The notes beneath the pieces are model-generated. The model was not told the DNA's origin, made no database searches, and was given only the letters and a program-made list of their open reading frames with translations. From DAOSVX01 sp035379765 (GTDB lineage: Bacteria; Bacillota_I; Bacilli_A; RF39; UBA660), in assembly GCA_035379765.1 (NCBI GenBank), contig DAOSVX010000003.1, positions 1-25,172 of the forward strand: a DNA stretch of 25,172 nucleotides. Reading direction: 5' to 3'. The position numbers and the translations under genes were made by a program. Of the stretch, positions 1 to 8,074 are shown piece by piece (the first letter of the stretch is position 1; each line of letters starts with the position of its first letter).

Positions 1-1
1 A

Positions 2-199
2 GAAGCAACAAGCCCAACATTAGGAATAATAGTAGTTGATACTAATTCAAATGACTATACTCAAGATTGCTATGGAGATGGAGTGACATTGTTTGATTTA
101 ACAGCAATTTTTGGTTCGGGTAATGAACCAACTCAAGCTTGGTGTGATGCCAACTTAGATTATTTTGATGGAATCCAAAATTTACATTTATCGCCATAA
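2..199 (+). CDS. C-terminal end of a surface or phage-tail-like protein (partial)
   Basis: An open frame runs in from the left edge and stops at TAA 197-199, giving 65 residues. It contains the stretch FDLTAIFGSGNEPT followed by WCDANLDYFDG. An 'F-DLT-x-FG-x-GNEPT' pattern of this kind recurs in bacterial surface proteins and phage tail/fibre proteins, often near the end of a glycan-binding or LamG-like module; I rely on family memory for that. No signal or membrane segment is visible in this fragment, and the function cannot be fixed without the upstream part. It is followed directly by a strong terminator, so it is the last gene of its transcript. Confidence 0.55.
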   Translation, partial: EATSPTLGIIVVDTNSNDYTQDCYGDGVTLFDLTAIFGSGNEPTQAWCDANLDYFDGIQNLHLSP

Positions 200-200
200 A

Positions 201-225
201 AAAGAAGCTAATTAGCTTCTTTTTT
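201..225 (+). terminator. Rho-independent terminator of the left-edge gene
   Basis: A perfect 20-base palindrome (AAGAAGCTAA then TTAGCTTCTT, 202-221) is followed by a T run. It begins just after the stop codon of the upstream gene. Confidence 0.85.
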
Positions 226-233
226 GTTATAAT
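225..233 (+). promoter_or_regulatory. Extended -10 promoter of the YlbL-type protease gene
   Basis: TGTTATAAT is a perfect extended -10 (TGnTATAAT). No convincing -35 is seen, since the terminator occupies that place. The predicted +1 is near 240, only about nine bases before the ATG. Confidence 0.6.
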
Positions 234-248
234 GAAAAAGGTGATAAA

Positions 249-1235
249 ATGAAAAAGCTAAAAGACTTTTTTAAAAACAATTATAAATTTTTAATAGCTG
301 TTATATTGATAATACTATTATTTCAAGTAAATTTACCTTATGTGGTTTATACTCCAGGAGGATTAATAGATTTAAAGAATAGAGTAGAGATAGATAATTC
401 TTATGAAACTTCTGGTTCTTTTAATATGTCTTATGTATCAATGATAAATGGTAATATTCCTTTTTTATTACTAAGTTATGTAATACCTAATTGGGATATT
501 GAAAAGACTACTGATGTAACTTATGAAAATGAAACATTAGAAGAAACTTTAGAAATAGATAAAGCTTTATATGAAGAATCAATTAATAACGCTATTATTG
601 CGGCTTTTACTGAGTCTGGTAAAGAAATAGTAATAAGCAAAGAAGATAATGAGGTAATTTATATTTCATCTTATTCGGAAACTAATTTAGAAGTCGGGGA
701 TATTTTATTAAAAGCCGATGGAATAGAAATTACTTCTTTAGATACTTATAAAGATATAGTTGAAAATCATGAACTAGGAGATGTTATAAATTTAGTTGTT
801 TTAAGAGCTGACGAAGAAAAAAATATATCTATTGTAGTAAAAGATGATAATAGCGAAAAGAAAACTGGTATTGGTTTTGTTACTTTGAAAGAAATAGAAA
901 CAGATCCTACTGTCGAAGTTACCATGGCTGAAAGTGAATCAGGCCCATCCGGAGGCTTAATGTTAGCTTTAAGTATCTATAATAGTATAACTGAAAATGA
1001 TTTGTCTAAAGGCTTAAAAATAGCTGGTACAGGGACAATTGATGAAGCAGGTAATGTCGGTGAAATAGGAGGAATAAAATATAAACTTCTAGGAGCTATT
1101 AAAAATGATGCTGATATTTTTATTTGTCCAGCCGATAATTACAGCGAAGCTAAAGAAATTTTAGAAACTGAAAATAGTAATCTAAAACTAATAAGTGTTA
1201 GTACATTAAAAGAAGCAATTGAAAAGCTAAGTTAA
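249..1235 (+). CDS. ylbL: Membrane-anchored PDZ/Lon-type serine protease (YlbL family)
   Basis: 328 residues in the order typical of the YlbL family. There is a short basic N-terminus, one transmembrane segment (about 14-30), a conserved YxxYTPGGL stretch, a PDZ domain (about 130-200) and a C-terminal Lon protease domain (about 215-328). The catalytic Ser-Lys dyad is visible: Ser234 in ESGPSGGLM and Lys279 in GGIKYKLLGA, 45 residues apart (43 in E. coli Lon). The protein has no AAA+ module, so it should be an ATP-independent protease anchored in the membrane with the catalytic part outside. Members in Bacillus are linked to quality control and division control; the substrate here is unknown. 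The ATG at 249 follows AAGGTGAT. It lies between two terminators and is probably monocistronic. Confidence 0.9.
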   Translation: MKKLKDFFKNNYKFLIAVILIILLFQVNLPYVVYTPGGLIDLKNRVEIDNSYETSGSFNMSYVSMINGNIPFLLLSYVIPNWDIEKTTDVTYENETLEETLEIDKALYEESINNAIIAAFTESGKEIVISKEDNEVIYISSYSETNLEVGDILLKADGIEITSLDTYKDIVENHELGDVINLVVLRADEEKNISIVVKDDNSEKKTGIGFVTLKEIETDPTVEVTMAESESGPSGGLMLALSIYNSITENDLSKGLKIAGTGTIDEAGNVGEIGGIKYKLLGAIKNDADIFICPADNYSEAKEILETENSNLKLISVSTLKEAIEKLS

Positions 1236-1247
1236 ATTGCTTTTTTA
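1208..1247 (+). terminator. Terminator overlapping the end of the YlbL-type gene
   Basis: AAGCAATT (1213-1220) pairs with AATTGCTT (1235-1242) and a T run follows. The left arm lies inside the coding region and the right arm starts at the stop codon. The T run also forms the -35 box of the mutS promoter. Confidence 0.65.
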
Positions 1248-1265
1248 GTCTTTAAAAGGTATAAT
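1237..1265 (+). promoter_or_regulatory. Promoter of mutS
   Basis: TTGCTT (1237-1242), a 17-base spacer, then TATAAT (1260-1265). The -35 overlaps the preceding terminator. The predicted +1 is near 1272, at the AGGTG ribosome-binding site and ten bases before the ATG. Confidence 0.6.
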
Positions 1266-1281
1266 AACTTTAGGTGTTTTT

Positions 1282-3816
1282 ATGAAAAGAGAAGACGTCA
1301 ATATAGACGAGTTAAGTCCAATGATGAAACAATATATGGAGATAAAATCTCGTTATGAAAATGAGCTTTTATTTTTTCGCTTGGGAGACTTTTATGAACT
1401 CTTTTTTGAAGATGGGATGTTAGCATCTAAAGAATTAGAACTTACTTTAACTGGTAAGAATGCTGGGCTAAAAGAAAGAATTCCCATGTGTGGAGTTCCT
1501 TATCATTCTGTTAAACCTTATATTGAAAAACTTATATCTAAAGGCTATAAAGTAGCTATATGTGAACAATTAGAAGATCCTAAAACTTCTAAAGGAATGG
1601 TTAAAAGAGATGTTATTCAAGTAATTAGCAAAGGTACTTTTGTAGATTTAGATTTTTTAAATGCATATGATCATAGTTATGTAGGTAGTTTACTTGATTT
1701 TAATCATACTTATGTCTTAACATATGCGGATATATCAACGGGTAATTTATATACGTTAATGATGCCTCATATAAAAGAAAAGTTAGTTAACGAAATACTT
1801 AACTTAGGTTTAAAAGAAGTAATATTAGAAAATAACGAAGATTATGAGTTAATTGATACTTTAAAAAATAAAAATAATATCGATATTAATATATCTAGTG
1901 AATATTTAGAAGAAGAATATAAAAATTTATATAAGAATGTCAAAGAACCAAAACTAATAAGAGGTATAGAGCATTTATTATATTATTTAGTAATAAAAGA
2001 ATTAAAAGATTTAAGTCATTTTAATGAAGCAGTTATTATCAATCCTAATTTATATTTAGAGTTAGATGTTCATACAGTAAGAAATTTAGAATTAGTCGAA
2101 ACTATTCGACTAAAAGAACGTCATAATTCTTTAATATGGTTAACGGATAAAACTAAAACAGCTATGGGATCTAGATTATTAAAAAGTTGGTTGATGAATC
2201 CTTTAAAAGACATAAATGAATTAAATAAAAGATATGAAAAAATTGAAATTCTAAATAGTGAATTTTTAGTTAAAGAAGAACTAAGAAAAGATCTAGATAA
2301 AATATATGATATTGAAAGACTGTGTGGTAAAGTTACTTGTGGTAGTTTAAATGCTCGTGATTTATTACAAATTAAAAATTCTTTACTGGTTTTACCAAGT
2401 ATAAAAAACAATTTAACTAATATTGGGTTTAAATATGAATTAGAAACTTTAGCAGATTTAAAAGATTTATTAGAAAAGGCTATTAATATTGATCCACCAA
2501 TTACTTTACATGATGGGGGAATAATCAAAACCGGATTTAATAAGACTTTAGATGAATTAAAAAGTATTCGTAGTGGTGGTAAAAAATATTTAGCTAAAAT
2601 AGAAGAAGAAACTAAAGAAAAAACCGGTATTAAGAACTTAAGAGTGGGGTATAACAAAGTGTTTGGGTATTTTATTGAAGTATCTAAAGGTCAAGTTAAA
2701 AATGTTGATCCATCTTTTGGTTGGGAAAGAAGACAAACTTTAACTGATAAAGAAAGATATATTACTCCCGAACTAAAAGAAAAAGAATCTTTAATCTTAA
2801 ATGCTGAAGAAAAAATTATCAATTTGGAATATGAATTGTTTTTAGAAATTAAGGATAAAGTAAAACAAAAGATCTTTGATTTAAAAAAGATTGCTAATAT
2901 TATCAGTGAAATAGATGTTTTGTGTTCTTTATCTGTTATTAGTGAAGAGTACTCTTTAGTAAAACCTAAATTAACTTTAAAAAGAGAAATTAATATTATT
3001 GATGGTAGACATCCTGTAGTAGAATATTTAAGTCATAATGAATATGTAGCTAATAGTTTAAATATGCCAGAAAATGTTCATACTTTAATAATAACTGGTC
3101 CTAATATGTCTGGTAAAAGTACTTATATGCGTCAATTAGCTTTAATAGTTATTATGGCTCAAATGGGTTCTTTTGTGCCTGCTAAAGAAGCTACTTTGCC
3201 AATATTTGATAAAATATACACCAGAATTGGGGCTAGCGATGACTTAGTAGGTGGTGAATCTACTTTTATGGTTGAAATGAAAGAGGCTGAGAATGCCATT
3301 AAAAATGCTACTAAGGATAGTTTAATTTTATTTGATGAATTAGGTAGAGGAACAGCTACTTATGATGGGATGAGTTTAGCAGAAGCTATTTTAGAGTATA
3401 TTAATAATAAAATAAAATGTAAGACTTTATTTTCGACTCATTATCATGAGTTAACTGATTTAGAAAAACGTTTTTCGGGTATTAAAAATGTTCATGTAAG
3501 TGCTTTAGAGGAAAATGGTAATATTATATTTTTACATAAAGTAAAAAACGGAGCAGTTGATAAAAGTTATGGTATTCATGTGGCAAAACTTGCTAAAATG
3601 CCTGATGAAGTAATTAAAAGAGCTAGTGAAATATTAGCAACTTATGAAAATAGTGAAACTAAAAAAACAAAGAGAAATGAAAATCAAATAACTTTTGATT
3701 TTGCCGAAGAAAAACCTAATCCTGTTAAAGAACAACTAGATACTATTGATCCACTTAAAATAACACCATTAGAAGCTTTAAATATATTATATGAATTAAA
3801 ACAAAAGAATAAATAA
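1282..3816 (+). CDS. mutS: DNA mismatch repair protein MutS
   Basis: 844 residues, full length for bacterial MutS1. The mismatch-wedge motif Phe-Tyr-Glu is at 37-39 in GDFYELF. The ABC-type ATPase carries Walker A GPNMSGKST at 606-614, the D/signature region around ASDDLVGGESTF, and Walker B LILFDELGRGT at 681-691 followed by ATYDG. The His switch region (STHYHEL) follows. It binds mispaired or looped bases as a dimer and recruits MutL using ATP. A C-terminal tail ending DPLKITPLEALNILYELK matches the usual dimerisation/clamp-binding tail. mutL, commonly the next gene, is absent here; a small membrane gene follows instead. The start follows AGGTG with eleven bases between and gives the expected N-terminus (SPMMKQYMEIK). 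Confidence 0.97.
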   Translation: MKREDVNIDELSPMMKQYMEIKSRYENELLFFRLGDFYELFFEDGMLASKELELTLTGKNAGLKERIPMCGVPYHSVKPYIEKLISKGYKVAICEQLEDPKTSKGMVKRDVIQVISKGTFVDLDFLNAYDHSYVGSLLDFNHTYVLTYADISTGNLYTLMMPHIKEKLVNEILNLGLKEVILENNEDYELIDTLKNKNNIDINISSEYLEEEYKNLYKNVKEPKLIRGIEHLLYYLVIKELKDLSHFNEAVIINPNLYLELDVHTVRNLELVETIRLKERHNSLIWLTDKTKTAMGSRLLKSWLMNPLKDINELNKRYEKIEILNSEFLVKEELRKDLDKIYDIERLCGKVTCGSLNARDLLQIKNSLLVLPSIKNNLTNIGFKYELETLADLKDLLEKAINIDPPITLHDGGIIKTGFNKTLDELKSIRSGGKKYLAKIEEETKEKTGIKNLRVGYNKVFGYFIEVSKGQVKNVDPSFGWERRQTLTDKERYITPELKEKESLILNAEEKIINLEYELFLEIKDKVKQKIFDLKKIANIISEIDVLCSLSVISEEYSLVKPKLTLKREINIIDGRHPVVEYLSHNEYVANSLNMPENVHTLIITGPNMSGKSTYMRQLALIVIMAQMGSFVPAKEATLPIFDKIYTRIGASDDLVGGESTFMVEMKEAENAIKNATKDSLILFDELGRGTATYDGMSLAEAILEYINNKIKCKTLFSTHYHELTDLEKRFSGIKNVHVSALEENGNIIFLHKVKNGAVDKSYGIHVAKLAKMPDEVIKRASEILATYENSETKKTKRNENQITFDFAEEKPNPVKEQLDTIDPLKITPLEALNILYELKQKNK

Positions 3817-3826
3817 GGAGGATAAT

Positions 3827-4108
3827 ATGAAAGAATTAAAAACTATTTGGGGTAAAAAATTAGATTTAAAGGATAAAAAGAAAAGATTAAAAAATTATCT
3901 TTTAGAATCATTAATCTTTGCCGGAATAATGGCTGTATTAGATGTTTTAGCTATATTTGCTACAAAAAACAAATCAGTTTTCTTTTTTGTTGATAATTAC
4001 GCAATTAACTTTATTATTACGGTAATTATTACGACTGTTTTACTTTTTTTACTTGCTTTTCTAATTGATTACTTGGTTTGTGAAAAAAACATAAAGAAAA
4101 TTAAATAA
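3827..4108 (+). CDS. Small two-helix membrane protein of unknown function
   Basis: 93 residues with a very basic first 25 residues, two hydrophobic spans (about 27-47 and 56-85) and a short basic tail. The positive-inside rule places both ends in the cytoplasm. I do not recognise the family. A near-perfect AGGAGG lies eight bases before the ATG and only ten bases separate it from mutS, so it is probably co-transcribed with mutS. Strong translation signals and clean membrane topology argue that it is real. The mutS link may be positional only. Confidence 0.75.
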   Translation: MKELKTIWGKKLDLKDKKKRLKNYLLESLIFAGIMAVLDVLAIFATKNKSVFFFVDNYAINFIITVIITTVLLFLLAFLIDYLVCEKNIKKIK

Positions 4109-4109
4109 A

Positions 4110-4118
4110 TGATATAAT
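4110..4118 (+). promoter_or_regulatory. Extended -10 promoter of nusB-xseA-xseB
   Basis: TGATATAAT lies seventeen bases before the nusB ATG, with no clear -35. The predicted +1 (near 4125) falls within the AGGTGA ribosome-binding site. Confidence 0.55.
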
Positions 4119-4135
4119 GGAGTAGGTGAATTATC

Positions 4136-4537
4136 ATGGGTAAATCTAGAAGTGAATTAAGAAAAAAATGTATGGTTATTTTATACCAAGTAGAACTAAT
4201 GAAAAAAAGTAACATTAGTTATGATTTAGATGAAATAATTAAAAATAATTTAGATATCGATAGCGAATTTGTTAAAGATATTATTTATGGTGTAACTACT
4301 CATAATGATGAGATAGAAAAAGAAATAAATAAATATTTAATTAATTGGAGTTTAGATAGATTAGATAAAATAGGTGGAGCTATATTAAAAATAGCTACTT
4401 ATGAATTAATGTATACTGATACACCTCCTATTGTTGTTATAAATGAAGCGATAAATTTAGCTAAAAAATATAGTGATGATTCAATTCGTAAAATAATTAA
4501 TGCTTCTTTGGATAGGATGATGAAAGATTATGAATGA
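4136..4537 (+). CDS. nusB: Transcription antitermination protein NusB
   Basis: 133 residues, the usual NusB length, all helical. Family landmarks are SELRKKCMVILYQVEL at the start, the central NWSLDRLDKIGGAILKIATYEL and PPIVVINEAINLAKKYSDD near the end. The last two are the NusB signature 'drl..ierailRiavyEl...p..vaINEaVelAK'. It binds BoxA RNA with NusE (ribosomal protein S10) in rRNA antitermination. Its last codons overlap the xseA start by eight bases, which indicates translational coupling. Confidence 0.95.
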   Translation: MGKSRSELRKKCMVILYQVELMKKSNISYDLDEIIKNNLDIDSEFVKDIIYGVTTHNDEIEKEINKYLINWSLDRLDKIGGAILKIATYELMYTDTPPIVVINEAINLAKKYSDDSIRKIINASLDRMMKDYE

Positions 4538-5726
4538 TAAGTATCAAAGTGTTAGTGATATTAATAAATATGTCAAAAATATTGTTGATAAAGATGCTTT
4601 TTTAAGCAAAGTATATTTAAAAGGAGAAATATCTAACTTTAAATTTCATAGCCGAGGTCATTTATACTTTTCTTTAAAAGATGAAGAAAGCAAGATAAAT
4701 GCTGTTATGTTTGAATTTAATCGTTTAAGAGGACTAGATTTTGAACCCGAAGACGGAATGAATGTCTTAGTAGAAGGCAAAGTAAATGTTTATGTCCCTA
4801 ATGGTGCTTATCAAATATACGTCGAAAAAATGACTCAAGATGGTCTAGGTAATTTATATATTGAGTTTGAAAAACTTAAAAAGAAACTGGCAGCTAAAGG
4901 TTTATTTAATACCGAACATAAAAAACCAATTCCTAAGTTTCCTCATAAAATAGGTATTATTACAGCTAGTACTGGAGCAGCCATAAAAGATATTTTAAGT
5001 ACTATAAAAAGACGTTATCCTATTTGTGAAACAATTTTATTCCCGAGTTTAGTTCAAGGAGATGGAGCTAAAGAAAACATTGTTAAACAAATAAAAGAAG
5101 CTAATAACTATGACTTAGATTTAATTATTTTAGGTCGTGGTGGTGGGTCTATAGAAGATTTATGGGCTTTTAACGAAGAAATAGTTGCTGAAGCTATCTA
5201 TGAATCTAAAATACCGATAATAAGTGCTGTTGGTCATGATGTTGATTATACAATAAGTGATTTTGTAGCTGATTTAAGAGCACCAACTCCAACAGGTGGA
5301 GCGGAAATGGCCGTTCCTAACATTGAAGATTTAAAAGAATTATTAAAACAATATCAAATAAGAAGTTATCAATCTATTAATAGTTATTTAAATAATTATA
5401 TTAGTAAATTAAAAGCTTTAAAGACGTCATATATACTTAAAAATCCTTTAGCATTATATGAAGTAAAAGAGCAAAAATTAAGTAACTATATAGATAATTT
5501 AAATACTTATATTAATAATTTATTAGATAAATATAAATTTGATTATAAATTATTATTAAATAAAATAACTTTATTAAATCCTTTAAATATTTTAGAAAAA
5601 GGTTATGGAGTTATTTCTAAAGATAAAAAAATAATTAAATCAGTTAAACAAGTAAAAATAGCTGATGAAGTTGTTATAAAATTATATGAAGGCAAATTAA
5701 AAGCCCAAATAAAAGAAATATTATAG
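4530..5726 (+). CDS. xseA: Exodeoxyribonuclease VII large subunit
   Basis: 398 residues. An N-terminal OB-fold (about 5-105, including GEISNFKFHSRGHLYFSLKD) is followed by the catalytic domain. Conserved stretches are GIITASTGAAIKDI (142-155), LGRGGGSIEDLWAFNEE (201-217) and SAVGHDVDYTISDFVADLRA (232-251), with PTPTGGAEMAVP after it. A long coiled-coil C-terminal segment binds XseB. The complex degrades single-stranded DNA from both ends. The ATG at 4530 lies inside the end of nusB; any next in-frame start would cut into the OB-fold. Confidence 0.95.
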   Translation: MNDKYQSVSDINKYVKNIVDKDAFLSKVYLKGEISNFKFHSRGHLYFSLKDEESKINAVMFEFNRLRGLDFEPEDGMNVLVEGKVNVYVPNGAYQIYVEKMTQDGLGNLYIEFEKLKKKLAAKGLFNTEHKKPIPKFPHKIGIITASTGAAIKDILSTIKRRYPICETILFPSLVQGDGAKENIVKQIKEANNYDLDLIILGRGGGSIEDLWAFNEEIVAEAIYESKIPIISAVGHDVDYTISDFVADLRAPTPTGGAEMAVPNIEDLKELLKQYQIRSYQSINSYLNNYISKLKALKTSYILKNPLALYEVKEQKLSNYIDNLNTYINNLLDKYKFDYKLLLNKITLLNPLNILEKGYGVISKDKKIIKSVKQVKIADEVVIKLYEGKLKAQIKEIL

Positions 5727-5735
5727 GAGGTAGTT

Positions 5736-5957
5736 ATGGAAAAGAAAGAAGTTAAATTTGAAGAAAAATTTAAAGAGCTAGAAAAAATAGTTAGTGAATT
5801 AGAAAATGGTAATGTTGATTTAGATCTTTCAATTGAAAAGTATACTAAAGCCATGAAACTAGCTAAAGAATGTGGGGATAAGTTAACAGAAGCAACTAAT
5901 AAAGTAAATAAAATACTAGAAGATGGTAAATTAAAAGATTTTGATATTGAAGATTAA
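5736..5957 (+). CDS. xseB: Exodeoxyribonuclease VII small subunit
   Basis: 73 residues, normal for XseB. The signature FEEKFKELEKIVSELENGNVDLD and LSIEKYTKAMKLAKECGDKL is plain. It forms the helical partner of XseA in the nuclease holoenzyme. The start follows TAGGAGGT, nine bases after the xseA stop, so the two are made together. No ispA/dxs follows as in many Firmicutes; a HAD phosphatase does. Confidence 0.93.
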   Translation: MEKKEVKFEEKFKELEKIVSELENGNVDLDLSIEKYTKAMKLAKECGDKLTEATNKVNKILEDGKLKDFDIED

Positions 5958-5976
5958 TTTTTAAGTAGGGGGATTT

Positions 5977-6672
5977 ATGGAATTACAAACAAAACCTAAT
6001 CTTATAATATGGGATATAGATGGAACGCTTACATATTATTGTACAGTAAGATATCATTACAAAGATGTTCTTATTGAACTTGGTATTGAACCAAAAGAAG
6101 AATATGTTGATGAAATATTAATGACGATTGCTAAATTTTTAGAAATGGCTACTATTGAGCATTGCTTTTCGCAAGATTATTTTTCTAAATATAATGAAAC
6201 TCATTTATATTTCTTGAGAGATTCTGGTATTAGTGGAACTGAGTTTTCTAATAAAGGTAAAGAATTACAGCCAAAATATTTATTATCACATATAGGAATG
6301 TATAGGTTATTAGATTTTATTTATGAAAGAACTGAAATAACACAAGTAGCTTTTTCTAATTGGTTTTTAGATGTTCAAGAAGAAAAATTAAGAAGTTTTG
6401 GTTTATTGCCATTTATTTCTAAAATTTATACTCCGGAAACAATTTTTGCTAAACCAAGTACTGAAGGATTTAATTCCATTTTGGAGGCGGAAGGAATAGA
6501 ACCGAAAAAAGCGATTATGATTGGTGATTCAGCAGAAGATTTAGGAGCAAGTGGGGCAGGAATACCTACCATATTAATAGATCATTTTGGGGATAAACAA
6601 GATTTATATTCTCAAGCAGGAGAAGTAGCGAGAACACCTAATGATATAAAAGAATTAATACTAAAAAAATAA
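5977..6672 (+). CDS. HAD-superfamily phosphatase, phosphoglycolate-phosphatase-like
   Basis: 231 residues with all four HAD motifs. Motif I is WDIDGTLT (nucleophile Asp13, general acid Asp15); motif II is Ser127 in VAFSNW; motif III is Lys159 in FAKPS; motif IV is IGDSAEDLGA (Asp184, Asp188). The helical cap between motifs I and II makes it a subclass I enzyme like phosphoglycolate or pyrophosphate phosphatases. The substrate cannot be told from sequence. Codon choice (several GCG, CCG, ACG codons) looks slightly less AT-biased than that of the neighbours, which could reflect a different history. It starts after a strong AGGGGGA site twenty bases behind xseB and ends in a hairpin terminator. 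Confidence 0.85.
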   Translation: MELQTKPNLIIWDIDGTLTYYCTVRYHYKDVLIELGIEPKEEYVDEILMTIAKFLEMATIEHCFSQDYFSKYNETHLYFLRDSGISGTEFSNKGKELQPKYLLSHIGMYRLLDFIYERTEITQVAFSNWFLDVQEEKLRSFGLLPFISKIYTPETIFAKPSTEGFNSILEAEGIEPKKAIMIGDSAEDLGASGAGIPTILIDHFGDKQDLYSQAGEVARTPNDIKELILKK

Positions 6673-6690
6673 GCTTAATGCTTATTTTTT
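6663..6690. terminator. Bidirectional terminator between the HAD gene and the minus-strand small ORF
   Basis: AAAAAATAAGC pairs with GCTTATTTTTT around the loop TTAAT. A-runs and T-runs on the two sides let it serve both converging genes. Confidence 0.8.
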
Positions 6691-6698
6691 AATACTTA

Positions 6699-6791
6699 TT
6701 AAACTAAGTAAGCAATTACCATAGCTACTACACCAGCAACCATAATTAGTAATGCTATCCAAGAAACAATCTTTAATGTTTTCTTATTCAT
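6699..6791 (-). CDS. 30-residue single-span membrane peptide
   Basis: The minus strand reads MNKKTLKIVSWIAL then LIMVAGVVAMVIAYLV, then TAA. That is a basic N-terminus followed by one unbroken hydrophobic helix (residues 8-30). Support comes from context: an AGAGGTGA ribosome-binding site eight bases before the ATG, a promoter-like pair upstream, and a bidirectional terminator just past the stop. The function is unknown. It could be a regulatory membrane micropeptide or the toxin of a small toxin system; no antitoxin RNA was identified. The family is unrecognised. Confidence 0.65.
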   Translation of the reverse strand: MNKKTLKIVSWIALLIMVAGVVAMVIAYLV

Positions 6792-6817
6792 ATATTCACC
6801 TCTTAAGTATCACTAAT

Positions 6818-6846
6818 AATTTAACACAATTTATTATTTGTGTAAA
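6818..6846 (-). promoter_or_regulatory. Promoter of the 30-residue membrane peptide
   Basis: On the minus strand TTTACA (6846-6841), a 17-base spacer and TAAATT (6823-6818) with a TG extension. The -35 overlaps the -35 of the divergent mnmA promoter. Confidence 0.4.
6821..6846. promoter_or_regulatory. Inverted repeat between divergent promoters (possible operator)
   Basis: TTAACACAA (6821-6829) and TTGTGTAAA (6838-6846) are complementary at eight of nine positions. They cover the -35 region of both divergent promoters. This could be a shared operator, or a by-product of facing promoter elements. Confidence 0.35.
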
Positions 6847-6866
6847 TATATTAAAGCTGATATAAT
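6838..6866 (+). promoter_or_regulatory. Promoter of mnmA
   Basis: TTGTGT (6838-6843), a 17-base spacer and the extended -10 TGATATAAT (6858-6866). The predicted +1 is near 6873, at the start of the AGAGGTG ribosome-binding site. Confidence 0.65.
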
Positions 6867-6889
6867 TTCTTATAGAGGTGTTATTTACT

Positions 6890-7999
6890 ATGAAAAAAAG
6901 AGTAGTAGTAGGACTTAGCGGTGGAGTTGATTCAGCAGTTGCTGCTTATTTACTTAAAAAAGAAGGCTATGATGTAATAGGCCTTTTTATGCGTAATTGG
7001 GATAGTAGTATTAATAATGATACTTTAGGTAATCCTAATATAAATAATAATATATGTCCTCAAGAACAAGATTATAATGATGCTCAAGAAGTAGCTAATA
7101 AGTTAGGCATCCCTTTACATAGAGTAGATTTTATTAAAGAATATTGGGATGATGTTTTTACTTATTTTTTAAAGGAATTAAAATTGGGTAGAACTCCTAA
7201 TCCTGATTTAATGTGTAATAAATATATAAAATTTGATTTATTTGTTAAAGAAGCTTTAAAATATAAAGCTGATTATATTGCTACTGGTCATTATGCTAAA
7301 ACTAAAGATAATCATTTATATAGAGGAACTGATCGCAATAAAGATCAATCTTATTTCTTAGCTCAGTTATCTTCTAAACAACTTAATAATGTTTTATTTC
7401 CAGTAGGTGATTTAACTAAAACAGAAGTAAGAAAAATAGCTAATGAAATAGGGCTTAATGTGGCTATTAAAAAAGATTCTACCGGCATTTGTTTTATTGG
7501 GGAAAGAAATTACCAAGCTTTTTTAAAAAATTATTTAAAACCTAATCCAGGGGAAATTATTGATATTGAAACTAACAAGGTGGTAGGGGAGCATACTGGT
7601 TTAATGAATTATACAATTGGCCAAAGAAAAAATGTTGGGTTAAGTGGTGATAAAGAAAGACATTTTGTAGTTGGTAAAGATATAGATAAAAACATTTTAT
7701 ATGTAGCTTTTAAAGAAGATAATAGATATTTATATTCTGATGCTTGCTTAATAGATAGTGTTAATTTTATTAGTGATAAAAGGCCAGAAAAATGTACGGC
7801 TAAATTTAGATATCGTAGTACCGATATACCAGTTAACTTAGAATATTTAGATAATAATACTATTTTAGTTAAATACCCTAATAAAGCTAAAGCAGTAACG
7901 CCAGGACAAGCTTGCGTATTATATTTAGAAGAAGAGTGCTTAGGTAGTGGAATAATTAAAGAAATATATAAAAACAATACTAAATTATGGTATTTATAA
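6890..7999 (+). CDS. mnmA: tRNA-specific 2-thiouridylase MnmA
   Basis: 369 residues. The PP-loop for ATP is GLSGGVDSAVAAYLL (8-22). The two catalytic cysteines are Cys109 in NPDLMCNKYIKF and Cys201 in GICFIGERN. TGHYAK, DQSYFLAQL and the C-terminal beta-barrel (YTIGQRKNVGL onward) are present. It thiolates U34 of tRNA Lys, Glu and Gln, taking sulfur from a cysteine desulfurase, which is not encoded nearby although iscS is the usual neighbour in Bacillus. The ATG at 6890 is preferred to the in-frame GTG at 6878, because that GTG is part of the GAGGTG ribosome-binding site. Confidence 0.96.
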   Translation: MKKRVVVGLSGGVDSAVAAYLLKKEGYDVIGLFMRNWDSSINNDTLGNPNINNNICPQEQDYNDAQEVANKLGIPLHRVDFIKEYWDDVFTYFLKELKLGRTPNPDLMCNKYIKFDLFVKEALKYKADYIATGHYAKTKDNHLYRGTDRNKDQSYFLAQLSSKQLNNVLFPVGDLTKTEVRKIANEIGLNVAIKKDSTGICFIGERNYQAFLKNYLKPNPGEIIDIETNKVVGEHTGLMNYTIGQRKNVGLSGDKERHFVVGKDIDKNILYVAFKEDNRYLYSDACLIDSVNFISDKRPEKCTAKFRYRSTDIPVNLEYLDNNTILVKYPNKAKAVTPGQACVLYLEEECLGSGIIKEIYKNNTKLWYL

Positions 8000-8011
8000 T
8001 ACTATTTTTCG

Positions 8012-8041
8012 TTGACAATTAACTGTTAAGTAATATATAAT
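8012..8041 (+). promoter_or_regulatory. Strong promoter of the helix-turn-helix gene
   Basis: A consensus TTGACA (8012-8017), an 18-base spacer and a consensus TATAAT (8036-8041). It is the best full sigma-A promoter in the window. Confidence 0.75.
8019..8029. promoter_or_regulatory. Palindrome TTAAC-T-GTTAA in the promoter spacer
   Basis: A perfect five-base inverted repeat around one base, sitting between the -35 and -10. This is a typical place for a repressor site, and the downstream gene encodes a DNA-binding protein, so autoregulation is possible. Confidence 0.35.
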
Positions 8042-8074
8042 TAGTATGTAAAATAGAAAGTAGGGAAGTGCTAG

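Noticed and set aside
2121..2657. 178-codon open frame on the minus strand inside mutS
   Set aside because: It is a shadow of the AT-rich mutS codons, with no promoter, no ribosome-binding site and no recognisable protein.
1282..3816. Absence of mutL next to mutS as an anomaly
   Set aside because: The window covers one neighbourhood only; mutL can lie elsewhere.
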